A DNA stretch of 64,000 nucleotides from Periplaneta americana (lineage: Eukaryota; Arthropoda; Insecta; Blattodea; Blattidae). The notes beneath the pieces are model-generated. The model did not search any database. It had not been told where the DNA came from and worked only from the letters and a program-made list of their open reading frames with translations. Both the position numbers and the translations under genes were made by a program. The DNA lies in the NCBI RefSeq assembly GCF_040183065.1, contig NC_091125.1:118530121-118594120 (forward strand), read 5' to 3'. This document shows positions 48,562 through 60,873 of this stretch, in pieces; within the stretch, counting starts at the first letter, position 1; each line of letters starts with the position of its first letter.

Positions 48562-49876
48562 GACCCAGTGGTCGTCAACTGCCATGTATTGGTGGACGAG
48601 CAGAGTTCCGGGGCAAGTGCATTGCAGCAGCAGTGCAGTGAGGTCTTCTGAGTGATGGTGGCGGCTCGACGGTTTCAGAAACTGCAAACATGTCAGGTGC
48701 CGTGGCACGTTGCTGGATCGGTTTCTTAACTACGAGAAGAGATAGCTTTATTCATGGAACAACTGAACAAACCTATTCCGGAACTGAGAATAATGTTAAA
48801 TGAACTTGTGACTTAGCATTTCTAACAGATTTGAAAGGGCATTTGAGTGTTTTGAACCTCTCTCTTCAAGGTTAAGGTCAAATAGTCACCCAAATGTATG
48901 ACAATCAAGGTCTTAAAACTTACATTATCACTTTGAGAACGTCAGTTAAAGGATAAGAACCTCGAGCACTTCTCAAAACTAACTTCTGTAACGACTTGCA
49001 AGAATATGATCAAATACTAGGAGAACTGAATCAGGAATTGCACTCAAGATTCCAGGATTTGGAAAGTCTTGAATGTAATTTTGAAATACTCGCGACTCCA
49101 TATTCCATGAAGGTTGACCGTGCTTCAACTGAATTGCAATTGGAACTCTTGGCTGTACAATGTAATCGCGAATTGAAGAAATTTGCAGCCAAGAAAAGTT
49201 CGTGTGACGTGTATAATAATCTTTCACATGTCCGATTTCCACAATTGCACAGACATGCTATTCGAATCTTGTGCTTATTTGGATCATCATACATTAGGAA
49301 GCAGTTTTTTTTTCTCTGATGAAAATTAACAAATCTCGACATAACACTTAACTGCCAGAACACAATTTAAAATGTAAACTGAGACTGTGCACCACTCAAA
49401 CAGTGTTGAGAAGTTGGTGGGTGAAAAGAAGATAAAAAAATTCCCGGAAAATCGCTCACATTATTGAATAAACTTCTATTCGTGTTACACACATAGCAGC
49501 AATATACAATATTCATTATGTTCATGGTTTGGTTAATGCCTATTTATGTATGTAGTGACAATCAGTGTTTAATTTAGAATTACACACAAGGTTTTTATTA
49601 ATTTGAATACCGTATTAAGTATTTAATTGTAATTGTGCCTGTAATATGTAACAATTGTGCTGCCGCTATCTAATACTTCATTCCGTTTGCATAAGTTAAA
49701 TATTCCAATGCAATAATAAAGTTAATGTTCATTTATTCAAATCATGTCCAATGTCTTACTCATTAAAATACAGAGACACCGTCACTGCACCTCTGCTCCG
49801 TTACCGCACACTCGGTTGTTCGGAGCAAGCGAGCGAGCTAGGGAGATGCACAGTGCAAATCAGTTGATGACCACTG
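48562..49876 (+). mobile_element. hAT remnant (ZBED5/GTF2IRD2-like) nested in the DD34D mariner
   Basis: Inverted ends CAGTGGTCGTCAACTG and CAGTTGATGACCACTG, with GGTTAAG repeated at 48555 and 49877. Removing it rejoins the mariner frame (YGQEG to FLRGIITIDETW). Confidence 0.85.
48725..49319 (+). pseudogene. C-terminal part of a ZBED5/GTF2IRD2-like hAT transposase
   Basis: Frames read LAFLTDLKGHLSVLNLSLQG, TQMYDNQGLKTYIITLR, then a 107-codon open part with RFQDLESLECNFEILATPYS, TELQLELLAVQCNRELKKF and VRFPQLHRHAIRILCLFGSS, the typical end of this hAT group. Stops break the first part. The BED finger and catalytic core are missing. Confidence 0.8.
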
Positions 49877-50159
49877 GGTTAAGCCTTTCTTCGTGGCATT
49901 ATCACTATCGATGAGACATGGGCACATTCGTATACACCTGAGCTCAAACGACAATCGAATGGCGACATATGGAATCACCATCCCCAAAAAGATGCCGCGC
50001 ATTGCAGGATCCTTTGAAACGAATGATAATTGTGTGTTTTGATTATGAAGATGATATTTTGGTGCATACTGTACCTCCTCGTACAAACGTCAATGTAGTT
50101 TACTATTCTTATTACTTGGAACATCATTTGCGCCCAGCATTGCGTCGTAAACAATGTCT

Positions 50160-50415
50160 AGCATTTAAGCAGATACAAGCGTCGTGCATTACAGGCGCTA
50201 TGTTCAGCTCAAGTTTGTGGAATATGGCGAAGTTCGATATTCGCCGATGTTTGCTCTGCAGGAGGAGGCCTCTCGTGTTTGTTCCACCTTGTTATAAAAC
50301 AGTGGCTGTCCTTCACTCATATTTTAACCTCTTAAGGACTTTAATACAGATTATGTGGATAGTTTTTCATATCAAATAAAATGAAGTTTTTAATATTTTG
50401 ATTGTCTCTTTCATG
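50160..50415. other. Unidentified ~250-bp insertion in the mariner
   Basis: Separates LRPALRRK from THCFDNARCH of the transposase. No clear inverted ends found. Confidence 0.5.
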
Positions 50416-50973
50416 TTCGAACATTGCAGAGACCCATTGTTTTGATAATGCTCGCTGTCATGTAGCTGACATAGTGCGCAGTTTGTTAACCAGATGGAAT
50501 TAGGAATTACTGCAACACCCACCAAATTCACCAGACATGAGCCCATGCGATTATGACTTGTTTTCAAAGATGAAAGAACCCCTGCAGACATACGCTTTCA
50601 ATCAAAAGTTGACATCAGAAGAGCTTTAGATCGATCATTGAGATATATCGCCAGAAATTTTGCTGCAGATGGAGTGCGCAATCTTCCAATAATTTGGCAA
50701 CATATAGTTGAAATGGCAAGTGAAAATGAAGTATGTAATGCCAAAAATAATCTAAATGAATTTATTGTGAAACAGTAACTATGTTGCCATTAGGCTACTT
50801 TTTGAATGCTTTAGAAGATGAGATTAAACTTACATGTTTTGTTGTTGAGAAGTTGAAGATATGAATCGCTGTCCAAAAGAAGCGATGGGTTGAGATAGTG
50901 TCTATTGTCTCTAAAGATAGATTTGTATCTTGAAAAGCTCTCAATGTCGCAAGACGTTACTGGGGCATACTTA

Positions 50974-50977
<4 letters not shown>

Positions 50978-51033
<56 letters not shown>
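50978..51033. repeat. AAT microsatellite at LINE 3' end
   Basis: About 18 AAT triplets right after the 3' end of the minus-strand LINE. CR1/L2-type elements commonly end in short microsatellites. Confidence 0.95.
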
Positions 51034-51034
<1 letters not shown>

Positions 51035-51282
51035 TTTATTAATACTATACACTTGAGCTACATTAGGCATTGCAGCCCGAAAGAGCAGAAGCTCGTGCTC
51101 GGGCGCAGTTCAGATCAGTTATACAAAATATATCACAAAATTACGAGAGTTCATTAAGCACAATCACATTAATAAATGGTAAAATATATACAGCATGTAA
51201 TAACAGGGTCTATATACAAATAGAAAATACAGAAGTACATGAATATTAGAGTAACAACTTTTAACTCAATTAGCTTAAACAA

Positions 51283-53327
51283 TTAAATAATTAATCTGAT
51301 TTGTTTCTTAAATCTATGTGTGTTAAGTGTACTTAGCACAGGGTAAGCTCTAATTAATGTATTATATATTTTGGGTCCAAAATTTCTGCTGTGTTTTAAT
51401 CCAGCAGTTGTGTGGCATTTGGGAGTATTTAGAAAGAAACTGTAGTTTTGTCTCGTCTGGTATTCATGAGAATCAAATTTAAATTTATTGTGGTTTTTAT
51501 GGAAGTAAATCAGCAATTTTTGTTTATAAATTTGTTCTAAATTTGATACGCCAAATTCCTGAAAAATTAATTTTGTTGGGTAATCAAAAGGTTTATATAG
51601 ACAAATTTTGATCATTCTTTTTTGGAGCAGATTTAAAGGACGGAGAGTCGATTTTGCCATTCCTCCCCAACCTAAAATACAATACTGAATTATTGATTGA
51701 AACAGAGCTAAGTACACAGTACGCAGAACATAAACAGTTAAATAAGAGCGTAGAATGGAAAATTTGTGGATTGTTTTACGCAATCTGTTACACAGAAAGG
51801 AGATATGCTTGTCCCATTTTAAATGTTGGTCAATAATAATGCCTAAATATTTAACTTGTGAGGATATACTCAAAGCGTTACATGAGCAAGTAGGTAGGTT
51901 ACAATCATGTATAGTTATACTTATATTATTATTTATTTCTAGTTGCTCAAGGCCATGTGATGTTAATGAAAATGGTATTAATTTTGTTTTAGAAACGTTC
52001 AAAGAAAGTAAGTGAGCATCCAGCCATTCTTTAATAATATTAATACCACTGTTAGAATTTTGATAAGTTTCATTCCAACTCGAACCGCTAAATATAACCA
52101 CAGTATCATCAGAATAAGAATACAGAGTATCAGAATATTTCTCAATGTCAATTTTAAGTAAATCGTTGATATATATTAAAAACAAAACAGGACCTAAAAT
52201 CGTCCCCTGAGGTACACCTATATCAATGTTATGTGATTTACTAAGGTGATCATTTATTTTAGTTGCTTGAGTTCTGTTACTTAAGTAAGATTTAAATAAT
52301 TTTAAAGCAATTCCATTAATTCCTAATCTATCCATTTTATTCAAAAGTATACTGTGATTGACCGTATCGAAAGCTTTTTGTAAGTCTAGAAAAATTCCTA
52401 GACATTTATTTCCTACATCTAATTGTTGAATTATTTTTGAGGTAACTGCCATAATAGCATCATCAGTGCACAAATTTTTTCTGAAACCAAATTGATTATC
52501 ATTTAGTAGTTTATTTTTTTCTAAAAATGTTATTAACCGTGTTTTTATACATTTTTCAAATACCTTAGAGAGACTGGGTAATAGTGAAATGGGTCTGTAA
52601 TTATTAAGATTATTTTTGTCACCAGACTTGTGAATTGGTATCACCACAGCATGTTTTAGGGCTGAGGGAAATACACCTTGAGATATGCACAAATTAAATA
52701 TAAAGGCAAGTGGTTTAGAAATAGCTTCGATAATAAGTTTCAGGGTAGTTGTTGTAATACCATCAATACCAGGAGCCACATTATTTTTTAAACTGTTTAC
52801 AATATTAATGATTTCACATTCGTTTACAGGAAACATAAACATAGATGATATACTTTTATTATAAAGCTTATAGTGATGAGTACCAAATACTTTCTTTTTT
52901 ATATTAGATACGATGTCATGACTTACATTAGTAAAATGATCGTTAAATTCATTTGCGATAGTTTCCTTATTTTCAATTGTTATTCCATTTCGACTTATAA
53001 TTGTCTTTAATATACTATTTTTATTACATTGGGTGTCAGTAGCTTCTTTTATGGTCTTCCAAAATTGCTTTGGATTATTTTTATTTTTGTTAAATTTTTC
53101 AGAATAATATTTGATTCTCTGATTTCTTATTACATTAGTGAGAATATTTCTATATTTTCTGTAGTAATTTAATAAAACATTGTTTTGTGGGTCTCGTTTA
53201 ACTTGCTTAGCTAACTTGTCCCTAGATCGTATTGATTTAACAAAATGCTTCTGACCGTTCCACAGTAAAAGATAAGTTAATTCACTGGGATTAATGGAGG
53301 ATTGTCCGTTTAAAATATCTCTAATTA
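51283..53327 (-). CDS. Reverse transcriptase ORF of the CR1/L2-like LINE (5' incomplete)
   Basis: One frame is open for about 680 codons from the truncation point near 53327 to the stop at 51283; the first Met of the RT block is at 52842. Order: linker (YYRKYRNILTNVIRNQRIKY, PKQFWKTIKEAT), then RT blocks VNSLKNNVAPGIDGI, HKSGDKNNLNNYRPISLLP, NQFGFRKNLCTDDAI, GIFLDLQKAFDTVNH, DIGVPQGTILGPVLFLIYIN, the catalytic SYSDDTVVIF, CNALSISSQVKYLGIIIDQH and a C-terminal thumb. The catalytic box is YSDD where most such elements have YADD or FADD. Acts in target-primed reverse transcription of its own RNA. No stops or frameshifts are seen, so it is young. Confidence 0.92.
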
Positions 53328-53584
53328 TTGTTCATATCCAGAATTTTTTTATATGTAAGTTTTATCCTTAAGCTTTTCCTCTACACCACCAGAGACGGAA
53401 TTTAGGCAGAAGATTGTTTCTTCAAACGCTAGCAATGCCACATTTAAAGATATGCCTACCCTTTTCCAAGGACGTTATTGCTTTAGGCATACTACTGTGC
53501 CGTGAAATTCGCTGGGTATGCCGCAAACCTACCAGTAGTTTTCCAGTAAAACTTTTTACAATAATTTCACTCAATCAAGGGCAG

Positions 53585-54090
53585 GTCTTTCACTGCAAAT
53601 CCAGCATTCTCCGGTCTTCCATATTTTCTGCTTTCCTCTTAGTCTCTGCAGAGGATCCATATATCTTAATGTCGTCTATAATTTGATATCTTCTTCTGCC
53701 CCGAACTCTTCTCCCGTTCACCATTCCTCCCAGTGCATCCTTCAAAAGACTGTTTCTTCTCAGCCAGTGTCCCAGCCAATTCATTTTCCTCTTCCTGATC
53801 AGTTTCATTCTTACTTCACTCTTTCCAACACAGCTTCATTTCTTATTATGTCTGTTGTCCTTTTCACACGCATCATCCTTATCCATATCCACATTTCAAA
53901 TGCTTCTATTCCCTTCTCTTCACTTCGTCGTAATGGCCATATTTCTGACTCATACAATGCTACACTCCACACAAAACACTTCACTATCTCTTCCTTAGTT
54001 CTTTCTCCAGAGGTTCGCAGAAGATGCTCCTTTTTCTATTAAAAGCTTCCTTGGCCATTGCTATTTTTCTTTTGACTTCTTGACAGCATG
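53585..54090 (-). pseudogene. RTE-type LINE 3' fragment
   Basis: The minus strand reads AKEAFNRKRSIFCEPLEKEL, ALYESEIWPLRRSEEKGIEA, RNEAVLERV, then, after a frame break near 53808, RKMNWLGHWLRRNSLLKDAL and GGMVNGRRVRGRRRYQIIDD. These are the C-terminal blocks of an RTE reverse transcriptase. 5'-truncated, next to an ATT microsatellite. Confidence 0.8.
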
Positions 54091-54091
54091 C

Positions 54092-54149
<58 letters not shown>
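54092..54149. repeat. ATT microsatellite
   Basis: About 19 ATT triplets beside the RTE fragment. Confidence 0.95.
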
Positions 54150-54151
<2 letters not shown>

Positions 54152-54788
54152 ATAGTAAGGAAAATACTATATTTGATATGCATTTGGATTAATTCACTAT
54201 AGACTATTACCTACAATGCAAGAAATGCATTTACTTAATTTTTAGAGAAAGTATTTAAGCATAACCATAATTAATTACGTATGCTATTCTACAGAACACA
54301 AAACAATATTTACAACTCAGAAGTATCATTATACATTGATTAGGCTATCATATTACATAATAAATTACATTTACTTTATAAAACACAAAATAATTTACAA
54401 TTAGGCCCAACTTTAATAAATGAATAATGCTGTTGTAACCATAATTAATAATTAATTTTTAATGAATAACAAAATAACGTACAGTTAAGGAATATGGAAA
54501 CAAATTTCCATTTATGCTTCACGCACCATTATTGACTGCTAACCAAAATTAATACTATTTTACAGTTCTACACAACACAAAAAAACAATTTACAATGTTA
54601 TAAAACGTAATGCAACATATTCGTTACATATAACTCACAAACCATCTGGTTTTTAATCTCATTCCAAAGAAAAACCGAAAACAATGAACATCCAAGTAAA
54701 CATTTTTCTCTTTCTTTTTTGGCAACTTTACATTCTTCATCGCTTCTCCTTTTCTCCAGTTTGTGTTTCTTCAAGTTGTCCTTGTTTC
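54150..54788. other. AT-rich spacer, no gene
   Basis: Nothing recognised. Phrases such as ACAAAACAATTTACAA recur loosely. Confidence 0.5.
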
Positions 54789-55000
54789 CCTTTTTTTTAC
54801 TTGGTTTTAAGGACGCTATGTCAACTACTAGGTTATTTAGCGTCGATGGAATTGGTGATAGCGATATCGTGTTTGGCGCGATGAGGCCGAGAATTTGCCT
54901 TAGATTACCTAAGATTCGCCTAACGGTTGAGAGAAACCTCGGAAAAAAACCAACCAGGTAATCAGCCCAAGCGGGAATCGAACCCACGCCCGAGCGCAAC
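54789..55000 (-). mobile_element. tRNA-derived SINE, minus strand
   Basis: On the minus strand: GTGGGTTCGATTCCCGC (B box), GATTACCTGGTTGGTTTTTT, CGACGCTAAATAACCTAGTA and an A-rich tail (AAAAAAAAGG). A different subfamily from 5754-6013 but the same general plan. Confidence 0.85.
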
Positions 55001-55478
55001 TCAGGATATGTTATTTGTAAAATAAAAGCTTGTACAACTTCAGTTGGAACATGCGAATATTTATGTACAGCAATTTTTACTAACCTATTTATGTTTTTTT
55101 TTTCCCCCTTTTGTTAAGGAATTTCGTTTGTGAAATCTGATGAATAATTTATATTTTAATAGGTTAATATTTAAATTCAAATTGTCTGATGGTTCTGTCA
55201 AATCACCAAAAGATAATTAATGTGAAATCGATTAATCCATCCTCTTCAGAATCACACTGTAAAATTGTTCTGTTGGTTTTTGGTGTAGAAGATCCCATAT
55301 CAGAAGAAGACCATGACAGAATAATTGACACCAAAATAAGAAACGCGTAACTCATTCATAAGATTAAATTGCAATTAAGATGCATTGAATTCCATAATCC
55401 ATGCTTGTGTGTTTCTATCTTTTCTTCGGAGGTAAATTCATCCCTTTCATAATCTTCATCAGTAAAATGTTCGGAAGT
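55001..55478. other. Spacer, no gene
   Basis: AT-rich sequence with nothing recognisable. Confidence 0.5.
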
Positions 55479-55709
55479 CCACCGCTGTGGAGTAACGGTT
55501 ACCACGTGACCATGAAACTAGCGGACCCAGCTTCAAATCCTGGTTGAGGGTTTTCCCGTGGTTTTCCCTCAACCCATTAAGAGCAAATAAATGCTGGGTA
55601 ACTTTCGGCGCTGAACAATGGACTCATCTCACTAGCGCTATCACCTTCATCTCACTCAGACACTAATAACCATAGCAGTTGATGAAGCGTCGTAAAATAA
55701 CCAAAATAA
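55479..55709 (+). mobile_element. tRNA-derived SINE, plus strand
   Basis: CCACCGCTGTGGAGTAACGG head, then GGTTGAGGGTTTTCCCGTGG, TGCTGGGTAACTTTCGGCGC, and CGTCGTAAAATAACCAAAAT at the 3' end. Its 3' half matches 20076-20170 near the start of unit B. Confidence 0.88.
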
Positions 55710-55779
55710 CTCTCGCCCAGTCCAAGGCCGACGCGGTTCACTCTATCTCTCTAGACGCACTGTACTACTGTGGTATCGG

Positions 55780-56716
55780 TTTATTTTATGCTGAAATATT
55801 GATAATCATTTTTACATTTGACATAGATATTAATTATATGTAAAGATATGTAGTTACCTTAAGATGTGTAGGCCTACTGTTCTGCGAAATATGTAAAAAT
55901 ATGTAGTATTAAGATTAAATATAGGCCTAAGAAATAGCCACAATTTGGAAGCAGAGCTGCAGCGTGTGCATCAGAATATGTTTAGACGCCACAATGTCTA
56001 CGTCGCAGCAAATGAGGACCACTTTCAACACCGTATTTGAAAAGGTAAGCACTTTAATAATTTAAAATTGTAGAAAACTGTCCGTTCTACGGTTTATCTT
56101 ACGTGTTCTAGACTCTTAACGGGCTGCTCTGTTTAATGCCGCTTTTGTAGGGCCTACTGAGCTTCCGTGAGCGGGTTCTAGCAAAGTAAAAACACTATAA
56201 CGGTCTATATACAGTAAGTTGGCCTTAAACTCATGTTTGAAGATTTTCTAAACTGGAAGCTTAATCTCTGTAGTCGTTTTCGAGGAAATCTCCATTTTGT
56301 GTTACTTTCTGAAGTAAAGACCCATTAATTCTTCTAATACAATGATTGAATTTAAATTTAGGAGAAACCGCAGCATACCGAAAATGTTACTGATGCTAAA
56401 ACATGAGTTTCCGTGAATATCTCGAAATCGATGTTTTAAGAAAAATTAAAAGGCAGAAAAGGCAAACATCTTTCTTCGTAGTGATCTTCGAAGAGCTATA
56501 GTTACGTAACTACCTTCAAGTCTTATTTGTCTTTAGAAGTTATTTATTAGAGATATAATACAATGAATGATGATTAAAATAGTTTTGAAAACATTTAAAA
56601 TTTCGTTTGTTACTGTGTCTTTTGTGAGAAAGAAATTGAAGCTCGTCATTACTTATTAATTTCGAGTTCATCGCAATTTTATATTTTTTCGAATATTATG
56701 TTATTTTTTATAATAT
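55780..56716. other. Unit C start, no gene
   Basis: Collinear with B 20175-20335 and 22291-23066. It contains only the tail of the transposase remnant. Confidence 0.5.
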
Positions 56717-57470
56717 ATGTACGAAGATCTTTTTTATAACACAAGTCAGAAAATGGATTTCACCATTACTAATCGAATGATACACAATCTATTATTTGCT
56801 GATGGTCAAATTATAATTGCAGAAGATCGAGCCGATATTCAATACTTGTTACGTAAACTTGCTGATTCATTTACATTGGGAGGACTGAAGATTAATTTAA
56901 ATAAAACTAAATATATCGAGGGCATTATGCCAGAAGGGCGTATCAACAAAACTGCAACTTTACATTAGAGTTTTTTAAATATAGAATAATTTTGCCTATC
57001 CTTGTCTACATAACATAACACTTTCTTTGATTCTTCCTCATGTCCATTTTAATCCTTAAACGTTTATTTTCAAACATAAATAGGTTCCATTAAAATATTT
57101 CCATAACGCTGAAATTGCGAAGATTTGAAAATAAGTTGTGTGATAGTTCGAAGTGTTGATCACTTCAAGTTATTTGTGTTTTGTTTTGTTTTATTTTCTT
57201 TTTTTTTTAATTTTAGATAGGTGTGCAAATAGCCATGGTAGCTGACGAGCCCTTTTTTAAACCCAATTAAATAGCTTGATAAATGTGGTTTGCGTGAAAA
57301 GGGCGTTCAGAATTGTATCGATTTTGAAAGAAGGACGATTAGATCATTGAACGTATTTTCTGGCGTAGAGAATTGTCAAGAAAATGAAAAACTATATTAA
57401 AACCAATAGTGCAAATGAATTTTTAGGTATAAATGTGAAGGTTGGACAATGAAATAACATTTACAGATAA
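56717..57470 (+). pseudogene. RTE-type reverse transcriptase remnant, unit C
   Basis: Same remnant as at 23067. Here the FADD catalytic core reads FADG (LLFADGQIIIAED), so even the core is dead. The LNKTKY motif and the later part survive in pieces. Confidence 0.72.
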
Positions 57471-57550
57471 TCAATTTTTATAATGAATTCAATTAAAAGC
57501 ATTACAGTACTGGCAGAGGGAATCATTCTGCTTGCTGCCGAGTCGCCAAA

Positions 57551-57990
57551 ATGATGTTACGGCAGGCACAGTCTGACAGCAAACAGAACGCAAACGATCG
57601 TTCCGACACTTGGCCGTTCGTCCATCGAAACTCACAAAATCATATGACTGGTCGTCTACGTAAAGTAAATATTACTACGACCAAGCAATTAATCAGTCGG
57701 GCAACTTTTCCATTTAAATTATACTTCGATTTTTTTTTCTTTCATCGAGGCGACGACTTAAGAGTAACGCGATAAATAATTGTAAGGAACCAAACAGGTT
57801 CATCGCCAGACGATCAGTTGCGTTTCATTTGTCGCAGCGCTCACTTGTAGAAAAACATACACCGTATATTTCCAAGTTTTGCGAATTTTTTCTTGCACCT
57901 GATCTAAATTCGGTTTCTTGTGTGAACGAAAAACGGACAACTATCGTAAGTGATCAGTCACCCGTGATTTATTGCATTGCGTTAGTTGTC
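57551..57990 (+). other. Conserved unit segment, unit C copy, no recognised product
   Basis: Homologous to 23987-24394. The frame is broken after about 74 codons. Confidence 0.3.
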
Positions 57991-58673
57991 GCGGTGGACG
58001 AAGGGTCTTAAAGAAGAAATCTCTGATAAAGATTATTTAATATTCGAATTTTCAGTGCACTTTGGAACATTTTTTGCACACGGTAATTTTCGGTGCATAC
58101 CAGAGATTAACGTAGCTATTTTTTCCACTCCCACTGCCGTATACTCTTATTAACTTGTTTTTAGGGAAATAAATGGATTTTATCGTGATTTTACGTTCCT
58201 TAAAAGTCATAAGTAAATAAGTGTTGGTTGCTATTGACGACGGGACACAAGCTGCATTGCTTCTCTAGGGAAGTAAGTGAAAATATGTTTCGTTCGACAG
58301 TAACATAGCAACAAATAAAAGAATACTCAAAACTCGACGACCCTTTCAACAGATCTGATATTAAATCATGTAAAATGAAGAAATATGCTTTTATCATGTA
58401 AAATGTGAGAGTGGAAAAAACATTATATGCAATTCGTGAGTTCAGTAGAGTTTCTTGGACTACTTAATTGCAACTCTCGCTATCGATCGTTCACGACTAA
58501 TAAACACTACTTAGCTCCCTAAATAACTATTTTATCTCATTATTAATTACGTCCAATTTAAAACCAGCGACTTACGTCATGCGATCGAAAAATAGCCACA
58601 AAAAACCTGTTTGGTAGCCCCTCATTATTACTACTAATTCGTATGATTATTGTTAAATTAGTGATATTTATTT
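57991..58673. other. Unit C sequence, no gene
   Basis: Collinear with B 24394-25340. At about 58132 it shows the empty site of the CACAGTCTAG MITE. Confidence 0.5.
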
Positions 58674-58972
58674 ATTCTTCACCTGACATAATTAGGAACA
58701 TTAAATCCAGACGTTTGAGATGGGCAGGGCATGTAGCACATATGGGCGAATCCAGAAATGCATATAGAGTGTTAGTTGGGAGACCGGAGGGAAAAAGACC
58801 TTTGGGGAGGCCGAGACGTAGATAGGAAGGTAATATTAAAATGTATTTGAGGGAGGTAGGATATGATGATAGAGACTGGATTAATCTTGCTCAGAATAGG
58901 GACCAATGGCTGGCTTTTGTGAGGGCGACAATGAACCTCCGGGTTCCTTAAAAGCTAGTAAGTAAGTAATGA
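58674..58972 (+). mobile_element. 5'-truncated RTE LINE insertion (3' end only)
   Basis: Private to unit C. It reads RNIKSRRLRWAGHVAHMGES, GRPEGKRPLGRPRRR, then a TAG for Trp, then REVGYDDRDWINLAQNRDQW and ATMNLRVP with stop at 58951. It ends in a GTAAGTAAGTAA tail. Typical of the very abundant 3' ends of insect RTE elements. Confidence 0.88.
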
Positions 58973-59515
58973 AGAATACATTGAATAACAAAATCGTTGT
59001 CCCATAAGGCTCACCATTTTAACTCTTACGTCTGTTCTTCTGTAGGTCTTTGCAGGGCTCGGCATGTCTGAAGATGGTGTCTGTTCATGTCGGCCCGGGA
59101 ATTGCACAACAGGCAGGGTGGTAGTGGCTAGGCTTAGGATCCGAGACAACTTAAGAATGAAGTGAAGTTACAGTTAAGCGGAGTACAGATGGAGTGAAGT
59201 GGCGCGTTGGGTTTTGTTTACCTGTGCGTTAGTGCACAATCCGGTTCGTGATCAGAGGTACAGTATTCTTTCGTCTCTCCCTACGAAACGAACTCAGGCC
59301 AACATAGTGTATTTTCAATTCAGTGAACAGTTTTTTCGAACTAGTTGCAAGTATGTATATGGTTGTTCATTGTAACGCTAACGCCTTCAACGTCGCCAAG
59401 GGACATGAAAACTTGTAAGTATGTATCCTACTTCATTTTCCACCATCACTAGATTGTACTATTAACAGTAGAATATAACGCAGCACATTGACGTCGTTGT
59501 TTACATTCACAGTAT
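58973..59515. other. Unit C sequence, no gene
   Basis: Collinear with A 3125-3673 and B 25380-25917. Confidence 0.5.
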
Positions 59516-60095
59516 CAGGGGCGGCTTTAGAGGTAGTGCCGTTGTGCCATGGCACTATCAGAATACAGAAGGAAAAGGAGAATTCTTATTTTCCGCTCAA
59601 AACCTGAGAGAAACAAGTTACGCTTATACAATCTCTACCGTCAATATGATCCTTGCAGCGAAACACGTTGTAACCAGTGTTTGGAGGATGGATCTGTGCC
59701 AGGCACTACATCCCATAAGGAATATAATGGGATGCGAGCGCAATCTTCATGTTCGCTTGTCCTTTTCTGCATCTAAAGCATGAGCTAAAATGTGCCAGGC
59801 ACAATTTGCCGCTGGCTTTTGCAATGCTTGTAAAACTGTATACATCCCCATTTTCTACGCCGATCCCTTACTACCTCTCGCTCTGTCTGTCCTTCCACTT
59901 TGTCGAAACAAGTTTCTTAGAGCAAAGACTGCAACAATAAGATAATAAAATCTCTCCCGGTTTCTTGAAAACTTGGCTTGAGAAAGTTTTCACTTTATTA
60001 TTTCTACAACAGTACCAATTGTAGTTTGAACGTGTTAAGTCGTGAGGTTGTCATCGTAATAGTGGTCGTGTTATCGTGTTGTGTACTGTGAAAAA

Positions 60096-60766
60096 ATGAA
60101 CTCGGTTGGCGCTTTATTGAAATCTCCGTTTTCAACATTAACATATGAAAACAAACTTCGTGTTAAAGAATTAGGCAGACCTATACCGCACTTAAATATT
60201 CATCAAAAGTAGCAAAGTGCTAAAGTTAACAGATCTCGCAAATTCAACCCAGATATTTATTTAAAAAACAACTGGTTGTGTGGATGTGATGTGAAAAATG
60301 CGTTCTTCTGTTTCCCATGTGTTCTGTTCGGAGGTGAACTTAGCTGGTCAAAAGTAGGTGTGACAGATTTAGTACATTTATGGGGTAAAATAAAAACACA
60401 TCATAAGTCAAAGGTTAATATGAATAACGTCTTCAGTTTGTCTATGCTGGGTAAAGCGAACATTGAAAATCAGTTAAATTCACACTAGAGACTCGCGATT
60501 GCAAAACACAATGAACAAGTTGATAAAAACAGATATGTGTTAAATTTAATAATAAATTACATACGATTTTGTGGGGCACTAGATTTAGCACTAAGAGGGC
60601 ACGATGAATCTGAGGAGTTTTGTTTGCAAAATAGACAACTTCAACAAAAAAATGATGGATTTATTTTCAAGTCAGAAGAATCGGCGAATGGGTTTCATCT
60701 ATCGCTCATATTAATCTGGTCAATAAAAGTACTTAAGTGCTCCAGTTGTATAAATGTTGGTGAGTG

Positions 60767-60770
<4 letters not shown>
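60096..60770 (+). pseudogene. N-terminal part of a ZMYM1-like hAT transposase
   Basis: Starts MNSVGALLKSPFSTLTYENK. TTF-type finger: NNWLCGCDVKNAFFCFPCVL, FGGELSWSKVGVTDLVHLWG. Then RLAIAKHNEQVDKNRYVLNL and RFCGALDLALRGHDESEEFC. One stop after NIHQK and another after QLNSH interrupt the frame. Everything beyond (catalytic core and dimerisation domain) is gone; a microsatellite follows. Related to the hAT at 37823-40568. Confidence 0.8.
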
Positions 60771-60859
<89 letters not shown>

Positions 60860-60873
60860 GTTATTATTATTAT
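60767..60873. repeat. ATT microsatellite, left of nested hAT
   Basis: About 35 ATT triplets. The nested hAT split one array, the rest being at 62391-62467. Confidence 0.95.

Larger units (their letters stand above)
48180..50779 (+). pseudogene. DD34D mariner transposase, interrupted twice
   Basis: Pieces in order: ARTGSPIVATDDFHIRAV region after GRSTVDTD; IELGIAALSVHKILVKKLKM and RKVCARWVPHILTE (48240-48560); after a hAT, FLRGIITIDETWAHSYTPEL (first Asp), MIIVCFDYEDDILVH (49884-50160); after about 250 bp of other sequence, CFDNARCHVADIVRSLLTRW (second Asp), PPNSPDMSPCDYDLFSKMKE (third Asp) and GVRNLPIIWQHIVEMASENE, ending at 50779. 34 residues separate the last two Asp, as in canonical mariners. 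Frameshifts and a TAG for Trp (LTRWN-stop) kill it. The terminal repeats were not located. Confidence 0.85.
50978..53330 (-). mobile_element. CR1/L2-like non-LTR retrotransposon, 5'-truncated
   Basis: Contains a long RT ORF, a 3' UTR with the tail CTGAACTGCGCCCGAGCACG, and an ATT repeat at the 3' end. The endonuclease domain is missing, as expected from 5' truncation. Confidence 0.88.

Noticed and set aside
48229..48708. 159-codon minus-strand open frame
   Set aside because: It is antisense to mariner transposase motifs readable on the plus strand.
54598..54999. 133-codon minus-strand frame
   Set aside because: Its first half is the SINE read through; the rest has no recognisable domain.
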